A stretch of DNA of 64,000 bases from Protea cynaroides (Eukaryota; Streptophyta; Magnoliopsida; Proteales; Proteaceae). The notes under the pieces were generated by a model, which saw only the letters and a list, made by a program, of their open reading frames with translations, was not told the origin of the DNA and ran no database searches. Location of the stretch: contig CM053267.1 in assembly GCA_028583415.1 (NCBI GenBank), positions 17,155,583-17,219,582 of the forward strand, read 5' to 3'. Position 1 is the stretch's first letter, and every line of letters starts with the position of its first letter. This document shows positions 1 through 11,750 of the stretch, piece by piece. Position numbers and translations under genes: made by a program.

Positions 1-2
1 GG

Positions 3-377
3 GTCGATCCTAAAAAGGGTGTGCGTATAGATGAAATGGGGTTTACAACTGTAAATTTTAAACACTTACTGTACAGTGGACAAAGTTAGTTTGACGAGCC
101 TTTTGTCTTTCCTTCACAGACAGAGCAGGTATTTTATGTACATGATGATTTAAGTCCGGATTGGGACGTCACAATAAGATCTAAGATTAGAGATATATAT
201 GATATTGGAGGACAGGATGATGGAGTTCAAGATGAAGTATACACACAATCTAATCTTACTCAATCTACCCATCCTTCATATCCCATAGTCGATTGTGAAG
301 GTGATGAAGATGTCAATTGGATAAGATCTGGTTTACCCGGCATTGAAGTTGACAACCCCATTGATGGGGAAAGTTAG
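3..377 (+). pseudogene. CACTA transposase TNP2, C-terminal remnant
   Basis: Frame 3 reads a C-terminal transposase segment that contains the blocks FDEPFVFPSQTEQVFYVHD and WDVTIRSKIRDIYDIG. This matches the domain that ends TNP2-type proteins of plant CACTA elements (a segment of the form 'PFILASQ..QVFYV.D'). TNP2 is the catalytic DDE transposase, but only its tail is present here. An in-frame TAG at 87-89, just before FDEPF, breaks the frame, so this copy is dead unless the stop is a sequencing error. The frame ends at the TAG at 375-377. The catalytic core would lie upstream of the window. Confidence 0.75.
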
Positions 378-979
378 TTCTACGTACCTTCCTATAATTC
401 AGTTGCATTTGGATTGCCAAAGTGTAAAGTTGTATTATTGTAGTGGGCTCCAATGTTTTAGTTTTAAGTATTTGATAGTATGGGTGTCCATTTGAAAATT
501 TTGGGCCTTGAATTAACAAGTGGTAGACCCAATGTTTTTCTTTCCTTTATGATTTAGGTTTTGTTTTTTTCTTTTCTGTAATGATTACAACAACTATCAG
601 TTAGCTTTTCTATGATTGTGAAGGCAGATGGTGTCCCTATTTGCTTTGCTTTTGTACGTATGCTTTGCATATTTTGTTCATCAAATTGGCCTCAATGTTT
701 TTTAGGTTCTTATTTATATCTATAATATTTAGTTTTCCTATATGCACTTGTTTATTATAGTCACTCCACCATATTACTTAAAATAATTGTAGATCTACAC
801 TGCATGTGATAAATAGTGTCCATTAATTTGGTTTGTAAGTTCTTGTTGAGCAATATGTGCATGTTTATGGAGCAATAAGTGCCTTGTCTGTTGGGCTTGG
901 TGTATGTCAAGCTGACATCAGAAATTTAGCTTGTTTTAGAATCGCTGTAAATTCTCCATTTGCTGTAGAGAAAATTCAG
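378..979. other. Non-coding spacer between the two CACTA genes
   Basis: AT-rich and stop-dense in all frames. I see no recognisable gene here. It is probably the 3' UTR of TNP2 and the promoter/leader of the second transposon gene. Confidence 0.5.
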
Positions 980-1119
980 CAAGGTTGAAGAGGGTGGTTG
1001 GTGAAGAGGTGCCACAACCCAAGAAAAAAGCCTTGCATTTTCAATTAAGGAAGAAGGAAGAACCAGCAACCACTGCTGCCCTTAAAGACTTGCGAAGAAA
1101 TCAGCAAGAAGAAAAAGAG
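980..1119 (+). CDS. Possible upstream exon of the second CACTA gene
   Basis: An open stretch reads a Lys/Arg/Glu-rich peptide (QPKKKALHFQLRKKEE and then KDLRRNQQEEKE). It is preceded by an AG acceptor (AAAATTCAG at 971-979) and followed by a good donor (GTTAGT at 1120). The basic PKKK run would suit a nuclear protein. I could not join it in frame to the exon starting at 1318, because the acceptor-like CACAG at about 1300 is followed by a stop in that phase. It may therefore be an alternative 5' exon or chance. Confidence 0.3.
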
Positions 1120-1317
1120 GTTAGTAAAAAAAATGGTAGTAATTAGTAGCATATGGAACTTGGGTGGACAGGAGTGGGTTCACTTATAAGCTATAAGAAA
1201 ATAATTATTCATAAAGGCTGAAGTATATTTTCATCAAATATAAGCCTTGTTAGAATCATGAATTTTGTTGTTTAATTCATTTATTTGATTGCATCACAGA
1301 TTATATAAGATATTAAC

Positions 1318-2975
1318 ATGGCAGAAGAGATAGTATCTAGTACTGCAGCTTCAGCTTCAGCTTCAACTTCTTCATCATCTGGTGAGTTAATGTACATTGA
1401 GTTATCAATATTAATGATAATTATGTATTTGTTTACACGGGTTTCTTAAATATGTTATGAAACAGGAAGGAAAAGAGGTAGAGGGATAGAAATAGGTGAT
1501 AGTACGACATCCTTGGGAGCAGGGGTAAAGCTTGACATTGTAATGAATGAGAATGGAGAGGCATGCTCCGAGTATACAGCTCAGCTTGCGAGTTGGATTG
1601 GGATTCAGGCCCGAACAGCTAAAATGCTTCCTCTTTGCTATAAAACTTGGAAAAAGGTTCCAGAGCATCATAAGGATGATGCATTTAAAAAAGTTCAGGT
1701 AAAAAAAGGTTATGTAACAATACAAATTTTTTAGTGAATGTGTATCTATATTTTGAAGAATTGTTATATCTTATTTTAAAAACAATGTAGGCTCATTGCT
1801 TATACAATATCTTTATTATGTAGGAAAAATTCAACTTAGGCAATGGAAGTAGGAAGTTCATTTATAAGCAATTAAACAAAAGGTGGAGGGAGTTCAAGCA
1901 TGAGCTAAAGAAGGAAGTATATTACAAATACTCTACAGATGCAGAGAGGAGAGCTCATTTAGATAAATGTGCGGATGCTGCGCAATGGGATTACCTCCTA
2001 AAGGTTTGGAATTCGGAGGAGTCTAAGGTATACTATTCCTACTCATTTTTAACATAAGATATCAAAAAAATAGTAAAACCCTCATTATTTAGCTAAGATT
2101 TTCTCCCTTGGTAGGCTATGGCGACACACGATACAGAAAATAGAGAAAAACAACATATGACTAAAACGACAGGAAGAACCTCTTATGCGTGTATAAATGA
2201 GGATTTGGTAATATACACCATAATTTTAAATCCTTACTATTGTTTATACTCCAAAATTTATTTATTTATGTTGATTTGTGAATTATTTCATCAGCGTTCA
2301 AATCATCCAGAAGGGTTGTATCCCTCTCGTTTTGACTTGTTCAAAATAGTACATACTAGGAAGGACGGCAGTGTTTCTGACCCCGTGTCAAAAGAGAAGA
2401 TGGTACGTCAGTAGAAAATTACATAACGATGTCTTCAATGTCAATTGCATAAAGATGTCATTTGAAATCCTTCAATGTAAATTGCAGGCTGAGATGGACA
2501 GTGCTCTCAATGATAAACCTGAAGATCAACAAAATGACAAGACAGTAAAGGAAACTATTTTTTACATCTGTCATTGGACCAGATAATCATGGTCGAATGC
2601 GGATGGTTAGTCATGGTCCAACCCCTAAAGATTTATATGGGACAGCTGCAATGCGAGCTGCAAACTTGGCTAAGGTGAATGAGCAACTATGTGGAAAAAT
2701 CTCAAAGTTGGAGAATGAAATGACTCAGCAAAAACAAACAATGGAAGAAAGGTTAGCTCAAATGCAGGAAGAAATGACATCCCAATCATATATGTTGACT
2801 CAATTAATGCGGGAACGACAAAATCTGTAAGCGAGTCAGGTATATGTTTATTTAATTTCTTTTGAATGCTCTCTCTCATTCCCATCTTAACTTTTGTATA
2901 CTAATTTTTTATCCCCCTCTCTTCCTTTGCAGTGGATTACCTTTGACAACTATTGAAAGGAGTGATATGATGTAG
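1318..2975 (+). pseudogene. Spliced CACTA accessory transposase gene (Transposase_24, Ptta/En/Spm family)
   Basis: Seven exons join in frame by GT-AG rules: 1318-1381, 1466-1698, 1824-2027, 2115-2207, 2295-2402, 2488-2826 and 2933-2975. The product starts MAEEIVSSTAAS with a Ser/Ala-rich head, then a basic RKRGRG. The conserved body includes WIGIQARTAKMLPLCYKTW, KRWREFKHELKKE, HPEGLYPSRFDLF and VIGPDNHGRMRMVSHGPTP, followed by a C-terminal coiled coil (KISKLENEMTQQKQTMEERLAQMQEE). This is the TNPA-like partner of CACTA elements, expected to bind the subterminal repeats and assist excision. One extra T in the T6 run at 2558-2563 shifts the frame within exon 6, so this copy is a pseudogene or carries a sequencing error. 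The last exon rests on splice-site quality alone (GTAAGC donor, CTTCCTTTGCAG acceptor). Confidence 0.75.
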
Positions 2976-3598
2976 ATAATTAGTTACAGTCAATAAAGAA
3001 ATTTCTATTTCTTATCATTTATTGGACAGCTTGAAATTGTAGACATACAGTTTGAAGTTTTAACCTTGGACATCTTTGAATTATGCTCTTTATTAATAGG
3101 TTTATCACTACTTCTGTTATGCTATTATACATGATTTAGGCTTAAGCAGGACCAACTCTTGGAAATGGATTATTACAGTACAAGCTAGTGCTAGTAGAGG
3201 ATGCAGTCAAGACAAGAGGAACCTTTTCAATGATCCCACAATACGTTGAAGATTGTCAACTCCCAAAAGCATTGGATCCTACATTGGTGGTGGGTATATA
3301 TGGATCGTTCTAGGCAAAAGTCAATGTAAAAGAAATCAAAAGATGTAATTGTTAGGTTGTCTTTTGTTGTAAACATTATCTTGATTGAAGAAAGATTTTT
3401 TTTATATTTTTATTTGTTTGTTAATGAAGATGATTATTAATGTTAATGGCAATGTGTTCAGGATTGTTAAAGTTGTGAGTTTACGATTATTGTACATATG
3501 ATGTTTTTGATGTGGAATGTGGTACAGGGAATGTATGTAAATGTGGATTATAAGAAAATTTTTTTTCTCTATCAAATGAATTTTATGTATTTAAAAAA
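2976..3598. other. CACTA 3' non-coding region
   Basis: No open frame and no recognisable feature. It lies between the end of the Transposase_24 gene and the subterminal repeats, and ends in an A-rich run at about 3592-3603. Confidence 0.5.
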
Positions 3599-3604
3599 AA
3601 AAAC

Positions 3605-4008
3605 ATTAACGACGGTTATAATAAATCGTCGTTAAAAATGACAATTTACCATCGGAAAATAGTACCTTATTCCAACAGAACGAAATTCTCGTCGTAAATA
3701 CTTTCTTATTACGACGTAATATTTCCGTCGTAAAAAATGATATAGGACAGGAAAAAAATTCCCTCTTATATTTCCAACCTTTTTATGTCGGTTTTGTCCC
3801 GTCGCTATTAAGAGTATTAACGATGGTTTTATATTACCGTCGTAAATATAGTTTTCCAGACGCCGACCAAATCCCGTCTTTAAAATTTACGACGGCTACA
3901 CTTATGACGGTAAGTGGATTTTTTACGACGGTTTTTAACCGTCGGAAAAAGTTATTTGTGACGGTAAAAACCTTTTATGACGGAAAAAAACCGTCGCAAA
4001 AGATGAAA
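3605..4008. repeat. CACTA subterminal repeats (ACGACGG / CCGTCG)
   Basis: About twenty copies of a short motif, ACGACGG, TGACGG or their complements CCGTCGT/CCGTCGC, lie in both orientations over 400 bp. Examples are at 3609, about 3727, 3838, 3890, 3904, 3925, 3938, 3959 and 3978. Such arrays next to the terminus are the binding sites of the TNPA-type protein in En/Spm. The small open frame across them is a by-product of the repeats. Confidence 0.8.
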
Positions 4009-4020
4009 ATTGTTGTAGTC
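4008..4020. repeat. CACTA 3' terminal inverted repeat
   Basis: The sequence AATTGTTGTAGTC closes the element. Its complement begins GACTACAACAATT, against the family consensus CACTACAA. The outermost base is C where G is expected on this strand. Confidence 0.7.
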
Positions 4021-5116
4021 TATCACTCATAACTCCTTATTAAACATAACTACAGTATGCTAAGAACATTTTTATCCCCCAAATCATTTTTTTATTAGTC
4101 ATAGGTCCCCCATTCAATGGTTATCTAACCCTTTCTTAACAAAAAAATCTGCACTTTTGAAAATTTTCCTCCTCTTCTTGTTTCTATTAAACTTACCACT
4201 ACCAATCACTCATAACATCTTAAATTGATTCAAAATAGTCTAACAAGCATCTTCTATCCATTAAAATCATTTCCTCCATTTCATACATGCATGAATCCCT
4301 TTTTGCATACACTTTGTTAGCACTTTGATGAACAGTGTCACAGTTCATCATCACTATTAATGTCACTGTTCATCATCACTATTAATGAGAAACACAAGAA
4401 TATACTCAAAACCCCTATTTCCTTACATGGATTTACCATGAAATCTAATTCATAGACTCAGCAATGAGTTTTGAGCTTACCCGAGACAACCATAGAGTGA
4501 TAAAAAGAATAGCATAGCTGAATCACAAAATTTCCGTAATTTTCCCTTGTTTGCATGTATCAAGCTTCTTGCTGCAACTCATGATCCGTCCTCTCCAGCA
4601 CTTTCTTTTGCTGAGATTTTGTCTCTCAAACACTAAGCATCCACAATCCATTCTCCAGAACTCAAAGTCACACATATGAACACCTTCCAAGAGTACAAGG
4701 AACCCAATCACGTTTTCAGCTTCTTGGGGTAAACATGAAACCCCAAGTTCTTCCAAGAACTCCAGCTCTAACCCTTCAAAACCTTTGCCAAAATCTACAA
4801 TATTCACTCACAATCAAACCTATATTCAAACCCTAAGAAACTCCAAAGAAGAGATTCCAGATTTGGGAGTCAAAACACCTAGAAAACTCACGTTTAAAGC
4901 ATTCACGTTTTTTGCAACTCCCAGGATTTCTTCTTCACGCCTTGATGTTGCTGGAACTCCACTCTCTACAATCCCATAACCTTTACATCCTCTTTTTGAT
5001 AACACCAAACCATCCTTTTGATCTTACAACTCAAAGGGATTTCCAGCCTTTCTTCTGAAAGTCTCAAAGAAGCCTCTCTAACTTATTCACCTTTCAGCAC
5101 TGACAAGAGGGCTGGA
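4021..5116. other. Unassigned spacer
   Basis: Flank of the CACTA element. Two adjacent minus-strand frames (4523-4807 and 4826-5008) are open but resemble nothing I know and have no clear gene structure. Apart from the short tandem repeat at 4338-4387 I see nothing here. Confidence 0.4.
4338..4387. repeat. Two tandem copies of a 25-bp unit
   Basis: The unit TCAC(A/T)GTTCATCATCAC followed by TATTAATG occurs at 4338-4362 and again at 4363-4387 with one mismatch. Confidence 0.9.
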
Positions 5117-5195
5117 AAATGATTAGTTTAGACTCTTTTATAAATTCCCATTTTTCAACTTAATTTATCTCTAAATGATTAGTTTAGACTCTTTT
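5117..5195. repeat. 23-bp direct repeat at the 5' junction of the first LINE
   Basis: The 23 bp that begin AAATGATTAGTTTAGACTC occur at 5117-5139 and at 5173-5195, separated by 33 bp. The second copy is in frame with the LINE ORF; the first is outside it. This may be a duplication made when a 5'-truncated LINE copy was joined to the target. Confidence 0.85.
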
Positions 5196-7870
5196 GACAA
5201 CATCATTAACTCTAAGGGGCTGAGAGTGGAAGATCCCAGGCAGATTAAGCTAGATGCTGAGAAGTACTTTCAAAATCTTTTGTCTGACAATAGGAGAGAT
5301 GATTTTGATGATTCGGAGCTTCAGAATTGGAGGGTGGCTAGAACCTTGTCTCAGCCCCAAAAGCTGATCTTGATGCAGCCGATTACGGATGATGAGATTA
5401 AAAAGACTGTCTTCTCCTTTGATGGCAACAAATCTCCGGGCCCAGATGGATTCAATGCCACCTTTTTCAAGCATGCATGGAGGATTGTTGGTCAAGAGGT
5501 AACTTCTGCCATCCATTGGTTCTTGTTAAATCCTTATATTCCTAGGGATGCAAGTAATACCTTCCTATGCTTGATTCCCAAATTGGAGTGTCCCTAGACC
5601 TTTGCTGATTTCAGACCAATAGCTCTATGTAATGTTTTATATAAATTTGTTGCAAAGATCTTGGCTAACAGAATTCAGATGATAATTCAATCCCTAGTGG
5701 CTCCCAATCAGTCAGCTTTCATCAAAGACAGATGCATTACAGATAATATTCTTTTAAGCCATGAGATGGTGAGAGGAATGGATAGAGTTTCATGTGCCCC
5801 AACTGTTGTTCTCAAGGTGGATTTACATAAAGCGTATGATACCCTTGATAGAAATTATCTCCTATTGGTGTTACGAAAAATGGAATTTCCGGAGATAGTG
5901 CTAAGATGGATTAGTGCTTGTATTCATACGCCTATGTTCTCTGTTCTAGTGAATGGAAGCCCTGCGGGTTACTTCAAGGGGCAAAGGGGCATTCGTCAAG
6001 GTGACCCAATCTCCCCTTACCTGTTTACGTTGGCTATGGAACCTCTCTCTTATTGGTTGGATGAGGCTTACAGGAGAAAAATGTTCTATATTCCTAGCAG
6101 ATGCAAATCTCTATCCATTACTCACTTACTATTTGCAGATGATCTCATGATCTTTTCGAAAGCTGATATCGCCTCCACTTCAAGTGTTCTGAAGATCCTT
6201 CAACAGTTTATGAAGCTATCGGGCCTAAATATCAATTTCAGGAAATCAGTCATTCTCATTGGAGGAATTCAGGATGCTCTAAAAGATGAGATTATTGCGC
6301 AGAGTGGTTTCGAAGAAGGTGCATTTCCTATTCGTCACCTTGGTATCCCTTTGGGCACGTCTAGTCTTTCCAGCAGAGACTGCGAATGCATTATTGATAG
6401 GATAAGAAGTAAAATTGAGGGGTGGAGATTCAGGTTCCTTTCCTTTGCAGGGCGCCTGCAACTCATTTCTTCGGTTTTGCAAGGATGCTATTTCTATTGG
6501 GCGGGAATTTTTGGAATTCCAAGGAAGACAAGTAATGCTATAGAATCTGTCCTCGCTAACTTTCTATGGTCAGGGCCAGATATGAAGAGAAAGATTCACT
6601 ATGTTAGCTGGGAAAAGATCTGTCTCCCGAAAGAAGAAGGGGGTTTGGGCTTAAGACGAATCCAAGACATGTGCAAAGCAGGAGCTATGAAGCAACTATG
6701 GAACCTGGTATCCAACAAAAACTCTTTATGGGTCCAATGGGCAAGGAAGAATTTTTTAAGAAAGGAATCTCTGTGGACAGTCAAGATATCAAGAAACTAC
6801 TCTTGGATCTGGAGAAGCCTTCTCAGACATAGGGACCTCCTAAAACCTAGAGTGGAGTATTCTGTAGGATCAGGTGATTCGACATACTTCTGGCTGGACC
6901 CATGGTTGGATGGTCAGTCCATTTGGAATAGAATTCCGAATATCTCGCAGTTTGTAAGTGGAGAGTTCAAGATGAAGATGGTAAAAGATTACTGGGAAGG
7001 AACAGATTGGAAGACGTGCCCTTATAATGATATTCAAAGTTTCAGGACGGTTTGGGACGATATGGATAATGTGAGATGGCATCTGAACAATACATTAGAC
7101 AGAATTCATTGGATAAATGAAAATGGGAGTCGATCAGATTTCACTATCAAGGAAGGTTGGAAGGCAGTCAGATTGCGAAGTCCAAAAGTGCCATGGCACA
7201 GAGCAATATGGTACCCCTCTAACATCCCTCGTCACTCCTTTGTCACCTGGCGAGTCTGTAGGGATGCTCTCCCTACAGCAGACCAACTTCAGATCAGGAA
7301 TATTGTAGTGCCTGATTTGTGTTGCCTTTGTCAGAAGGGTAGTGACTCCACAACTCATCTTTTCTTTGAATGCGAATTCTCTCAATTTGTTTGGAGACAG
7401 TGCATCTCCAAGTGCAGGGTGAGGTGCTTGTGCCCCTTTTCGTACTTAATTGAAGCTACAAGGATGGTTTCCATCAAGTCCAAGACCAATAGTGCATCAT
7501 CCATTCCAAAGATTACATTCAATGCTATGATATATCATATATGGCGTGAACGTAATACAAGAATTTTTTCCAGAATATCAAAGTCTAAAGAGGTGGTGAC
7601 CAATAGTATAATCAAGGAGGTTGAAGAAAAACTAAGATCCTCAAAGTTCCTAAGACCTACAAATAATGTGGAGAGATTCATTCTTGCGAGTTGGAACATT
7701 GATGTTCATTAGGATTGGCTAGGGTCCGTCCCCATTGGATTCCAAAGTTGTAATTTTTTGGTTCTGTTTATGTGGTAGCGGGGTAGCCCCTGCCTGGTCT
7801 GCTGCTTGTTGTGTTGTTTTTTCCCCTTTGGGTTCTAATAAAATTATCTACTTACCTAAAAAAATAAAAA
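5173..7870 (+). mobile_element. 5'-truncated LINE (non-LTR retrotransposon), copy 1
   Basis: The element starts inside ORF2, in the linker before the reverse transcriptase, so the endonuclease is missing. That is the usual result of incomplete target-primed reverse transcription. It ends with a short 3' UTR containing AATAAAA (about 7838) and an A-rich tail at 7857-7870. No clear target-site duplication links the two ends. Confidence 0.85.
5175..7712 (+). pseudogene. LINE ORF2: reverse transcriptase plus C-terminal zf-RVT domain
   Basis: The frame opens in the pre-RT linker and meets KSPGPDGFNATFFKHAW at about 5431. The RT fingers and palm follow from DFRPIALCN, with LKVDLHKAYDTLDR, GIRQGDPISPYLF and the catalytic LFADDLMIFSKA (near 6130). 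It then runs through the thumb (HLGIPLG, GRLQLISSVLQG) to a zinc-binding zf-RVT domain with FVTWRVCRDALPT and CCLCQKGSDSTTHLFFECEF. Only one stop interrupts it: TAG at 5595-5597, just before TFADFRPIALCN. From 5661 to 7712 there are 683 uninterrupted codons, so this is a young copy. No RNase H domain follows, unlike the second LINE, so the two belong to different lineages. It cannot transpose alone without the endonuclease. Confidence 0.9.
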
Positions 7871-7874
7871 GTAA

Positions 7875-8936
7875 TGGGGCTACGGACTGTCTTTAGTTTA
7901 GGCAAGTTATAGACAACTACCATTTGATGGAAATCCCTTCACACAGGCCTTTCTTTACTAGAACAACAAGTGTAAAGGGTAGAGCAACATCAAAATTCGC
8001 CTTGATCATGCTTTTGCGAATCTGGACTGGAGGAATCATTTTGCTAGTGCGGTGGTTGCTATTTGTTCATCATGTGCATTTGATCAGAATCCTATAGTCC
8101 TTAATACTGGAGGTATTACCTGAAGAGGGAAACGTCCCTTTCGCTTTGAGGCAATGTAGACATGACATGATGGCTATCTATAGGTGGTGAAACAGTGTTG
8201 GTCTACACATGTACCGGGTATGGCAGCTGACATTCTTATGAGGAAACTTTACGACAACCAAAATAGTTTTTTTTGGCAATAGAATAGGGAAGTGTTCAGG
8301 AAAGTTCAACATAATATTCAGAATTTTTAAAACCAATTATCTAAGATTCAACAATAGAAAGGCCTTGATTTTTCTCGGAAGAGCTGCTTTGCGAGGAACT
8401 CTTATGGAAGTAAAAAGCTCGGGTGGATTGGCTACAACATGGGGATACAAATATAGAATTTTTCTTTGCCACAACTATCAACTGACTCGTAATCGTATTT
8501 TCAAACTTCAATTGAGACCCAGGGAATGGTCTTTATCAGAAGATGAATTATATAAGGCTTTTTGGGCCTATTTTTCAGAGGCATTTAAATCGGAAGGAAT
8601 ACCTTCTGTTGATCTTAATGAGGCTCTTTCTCATGTGCAATTGGTGGTAACTGAGGATATGAATGGTTGCCTGATTGCAGTGCCTACAAAGGATGAAATC
8701 CAACATGTGGTTTTTGGTCTTGCCCCACTCAAATCACCTGGCCCTGATGGCTTTCCACGGCCCTGATGGCTTTCCACCTCTTTTCTTTCAGAGGTTTTGG
8801 AAGAACACCTAGATTGATATAATCAGGTTCGTTCATGATTTCTTTACTTCTGGTTATATACCACCGGGTCTTAATCGGATATTTTTATGCTTAATTCCCA
8901 AGGTGAAGCAACTAGAATTTATGCATCAATTTCGGC
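7875..8936 (+). pseudogene. LINE copy 2, piece 1: endonuclease C-terminus and pre-RT linker
   Basis: One frame reads IRLDHAFANLDWRNHFASA, then DQNPIVLNTGGIT and RGKRPFRFEAM. These are the last blocks of the APE-like endonuclease of plant LINEs (family form RLDRA.AN..W, SDH.P). Further on, 8365-8766 reads the linker ending APLKSPGPDGFPRP, followed by a local duplication of the GGCCCTGATGGCTTTCCAC segment. Many stops and shifts (for example TGA after GGIT) show long decay. The piece stops at the hAT insertion, in the middle of the RT block QFRPISLCN. Confidence 0.75.
8929..8936. repeat. hAT target-site duplication, left copy (ATTTCGGC)
   Basis: It matches ATTCCGGC at 14207-14214 with one mismatch. 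Eight bases is the duplication length typical of hAT elements. Confidence 0.8.
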
Positions 8937-9420
8937 TAAGGGTGTCAATACTAGGACAGACCCGGTAGCCCGGACCGAGTGGGACCGAACTAACCCGAAC
9001 CCAGCCCGGACCGAATGCTTATTGGATGTGTTTTGGACACAAGCATGGAATCCTTATCGGGTTCGGTTTGGTCCGGTCTAGCTCGTTGGATGCCCCATTA
9101 TGCAACCCAATGAAAGCCCGATCCAATTGGACCGGACCGAAAACCCGATACGGACCGAACCTAATTTAACCCTAATAGTCTTGATAGTTGAGTATATAAG
9201 CTTTTTAAGGTTGAAACTGAGTTTCTCTTCGACTCTTTCGAGAATCTTCAATTTGGCTGCCTCTTGCCCTCTTCCTTCTCTGCTGTGGGAAGTGCAATTG
9301 TGCTAAGCTCAAGAGTCAAGCCCCTCACGGCCTCACTCCTTCTCCTGACTCTGTTCACTCTTAGGCTCTCAGCCTCTCCGCTTCTTAGTCTCAGGTAAGG
9401 TCCTAGACTTAATCACTCAA

Positions 9421-9535
9421 TGGTTCTCCGTTCTCAGTTCTCTACTCACTCTCACTTCCTCTCTCTCACTCTCACAGTCTCTGATGGTTCTCCGTTCTCT
9501 ACTCACTCTCACTTTCACAGTCTCTGTCTTACTCC
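9421..9535. repeat. Pyrimidine-rich direct repeats inside the hAT
   Basis: The segment GGTTCTCCGTTCTC, followed by CTACTCACTCTCACTT and CACAGTCTCTG, occurs twice (about 9421-9482 and 9485-9527). It lies in a CT-rich tract at 9230-9670 that resembles a transposon 5' leader. Confidence 0.7.
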
Positions 9536-9679
9536 CTTTCTCAAGTCCCAACTCTCAAATCACCCCTCACTGGCTCACTCCCTCTGATTTTCTAAACAAA
9601 ATCTCTTAACCTCACTCCCTCTCCCGACTCTGCTCTCACTCCTTCTCAGCTTCTTTGCTCATTGACTCACTCTCACTCT

Positions 9680-11281
9680 CACAGTGGCGGCACACATTAG
9701 TGGTTCCGCAGGATCCCAAGGCTGCAACAGCAACAACGCACCACTGTTACTCCTTCTCCACGTCTCCACCACTGATCCACGCCCGACAATGATAGGTATA
9801 TTCTTTATGTCTACGACTCTATAGGGAGTATCGGATGATATAAGTTTCATAATCATTTGATGTACATCTAACATCATCATCGCATCGCAGGATTGTCTGA
9901 TTTACAAATCTTGGATCATCATCAAACGGAATAGGTATATTCACTTTTAGCCTCCCAAGTTTTTCATTCTCATGAACCTGGTCCTCAGCCATCAGGTAAT
10001 TATCCGATTTACAAAATGGAATACAATCAAGTTAAGTGGTTAACCATGTTTCATGCTATTTCTTAGGCTTACAAATAAGACAGAAAATAGTAGGAATAGT
10101 CGTACCTTTGTGATTAGATCAACTGCTGTAGGGCATAAGTCTCTGGAAGAGTAAGATGTCCATTATATTTTAAATTTCTAATGGATGTTTGTTTTCTCTC
10201 CTGTTTAGAGCAGAGTTTGAGTAGGAAAATGATCCATATACTTTCAGGGTTGCCTTTCATGCTTTCTTCAATACATGGATTCCCCAATATAACATCTTCA
10301 TTCCTAGTTCGCAATTTACAATCACTTTTAGAGGCGGATTTTTCAATATAACATTTCTTCATTCCTAGTTGCTGCAATTTACAATTACTTTACGGGTTTT
10401 AGAACCTAGTTCGGTAGGATCCTTCAAATTCTTCAAATCTAACCATAAGTTTTCTGCCAAATTTTACTGGCATTTTCTACTTTGATTATAGACCATTCCA
10501 CTTGGGTTTTGCCTAGTCGGCCTTTCAAGTTAAGGCATTTTATTCCTTATTCCGTAGTTCTTGAAATCTCAGGGTTTTCTAACCTTAATCCCCTAGGTGA
10601 CTAGAAACTCTATTAGTATGTCAATTTCCTTTATAATGACTTATTTTTATTGCTAAAATGAATAGAAAAAAAAAAATCCACTATTGGTCGGATCAACAAA
10701 GAAACTTTATAAAAGAAAAGAGAGTGAAATCTAATCTAGAACATGTACAACTGAGACCAGCCTTTCGAATTCACTCGTTCTCATTCTTACATAGAAAATA
10801 CATTTGTTCTGTTATTCTCCTATATTACATAGTCCTTAAGTTTTACTGACTTAGAACGCTTTGATTCCCCTCTTCGTGGTATAATTCCAGCTATTGTAAC
10901 ATCGGATCCTGTTCCCATCACGTAGCAATGCCTAGTTCCCGTTACGGAGTTCTTGATCGGAATACTTTATAAGATATACAGTTGAGAGTTGGGACACTTA
11001 AAAAGAGCAAAGAAAGGAAGGGGGGAAAATGAAGAAATATGTAATATGAAAGAATCGGAGTAAAAAACCTATCTAAAACAGATAAGAGGAAAAAATAAAA
11101 GCGACAATCACTAGACCGATCTCGGCAAACGCGGACGATCTATTAAAAGGACAATGTAGCCATGTAGGAGTAAAATTGAAGATCTACGAGGTATTACTTC
11201 ATAAAATACCACATTTAGAGTAACTAAAAGGTTCTCCCCCAAAGATTTGTTGTTTTTTTGAGGAGTTTTAAAAAAAGGGAA
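9680..11281. other. Unassigned interior of the hAT
   Basis: About 1.6 kb without a convincing gene. Its composition differs from the flanks and recalls organelle intergenic DNA, but I recognise no plastid or mitochondrial gene in it. Minus-strand frames at 9659-9880 and 10114-10377 have no recognisable domain. Confidence 0.4.
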
Positions 11282-11501
11282 GGAATAAAAAAAAAAAAAA
11301 AAAAATTTTTTTTTTTTTTTTTTTTTTATTTTTAAAAAAAAAAAGAAAAGAGGAAAAGAAAGGGATTTTTTTTTTTTTTTTTTTAAATAAAGTTTAATTT
11401 ATAAAAAAAAAAAAAGAAAAAAAAAAAATTTTAATTATTTTTTTTTTTTTATTTTTTTTTTTTTTTTTTTTGGATTTGAAATTGGAAATGAGAAAAGAAT
11501 T

Positions 11502-11540
<39 letters not shown>

Positions 11541-11713
11541 TTTTTTTTGTAATTTTATTGAGGTTTTTTTTTAATTTTTTTTTTTTTTTTTTTTTTGGTT
11601 GGGGGAGGGGGGGGGAGGGGGGGGGGGGGGGGGGGGGGAGAATTTTTATATTTTTTTTTTTTTTTTTATTTTTTTTTTTTTTGTGGTTTGGGGGGGGGGG
11701 GGGGAGGGGGGGG

Positions 11714-11750
<37 letters not shown>

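Larger units (their letters stand above)
1..4020 (+). mobile_element. CACTA (En/Spm-type) DNA transposon, 3' part; 5' end lies outside the window
   Basis: The window opens inside the transposase. In order there are a TNP2 C-terminal remnant, a second spliced gene of the Transposase_24 (Ptta/En/Spm) type, a block of ACGACGG/CCGTCG subterminal repeats, and a terminus TTGTTGTAGTC at 4010-4020. The reverse complement of that end, GACTACAACAA, differs from the canonical CACTACAACAA terminus only at its first base. Two genes plus subterminal repeats plus a CACTA-like end is the classic layout of this superfamily. The 3-bp target duplication cannot be checked because the 5' end is missing. Confidence 0.85.

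Noticed and set aside
4523..5008. Two adjacent minus-strand frames as a host gene
   Set aside because: No domain, start context or splice structure that convinces; they could be chance or UTR-like sequence.
9680..11281. Possible plastid or mitochondrial insertion
   Set aside because: Composition suggested it, but I could not identify any organelle gene. A blastn against organelle genomes would decide.
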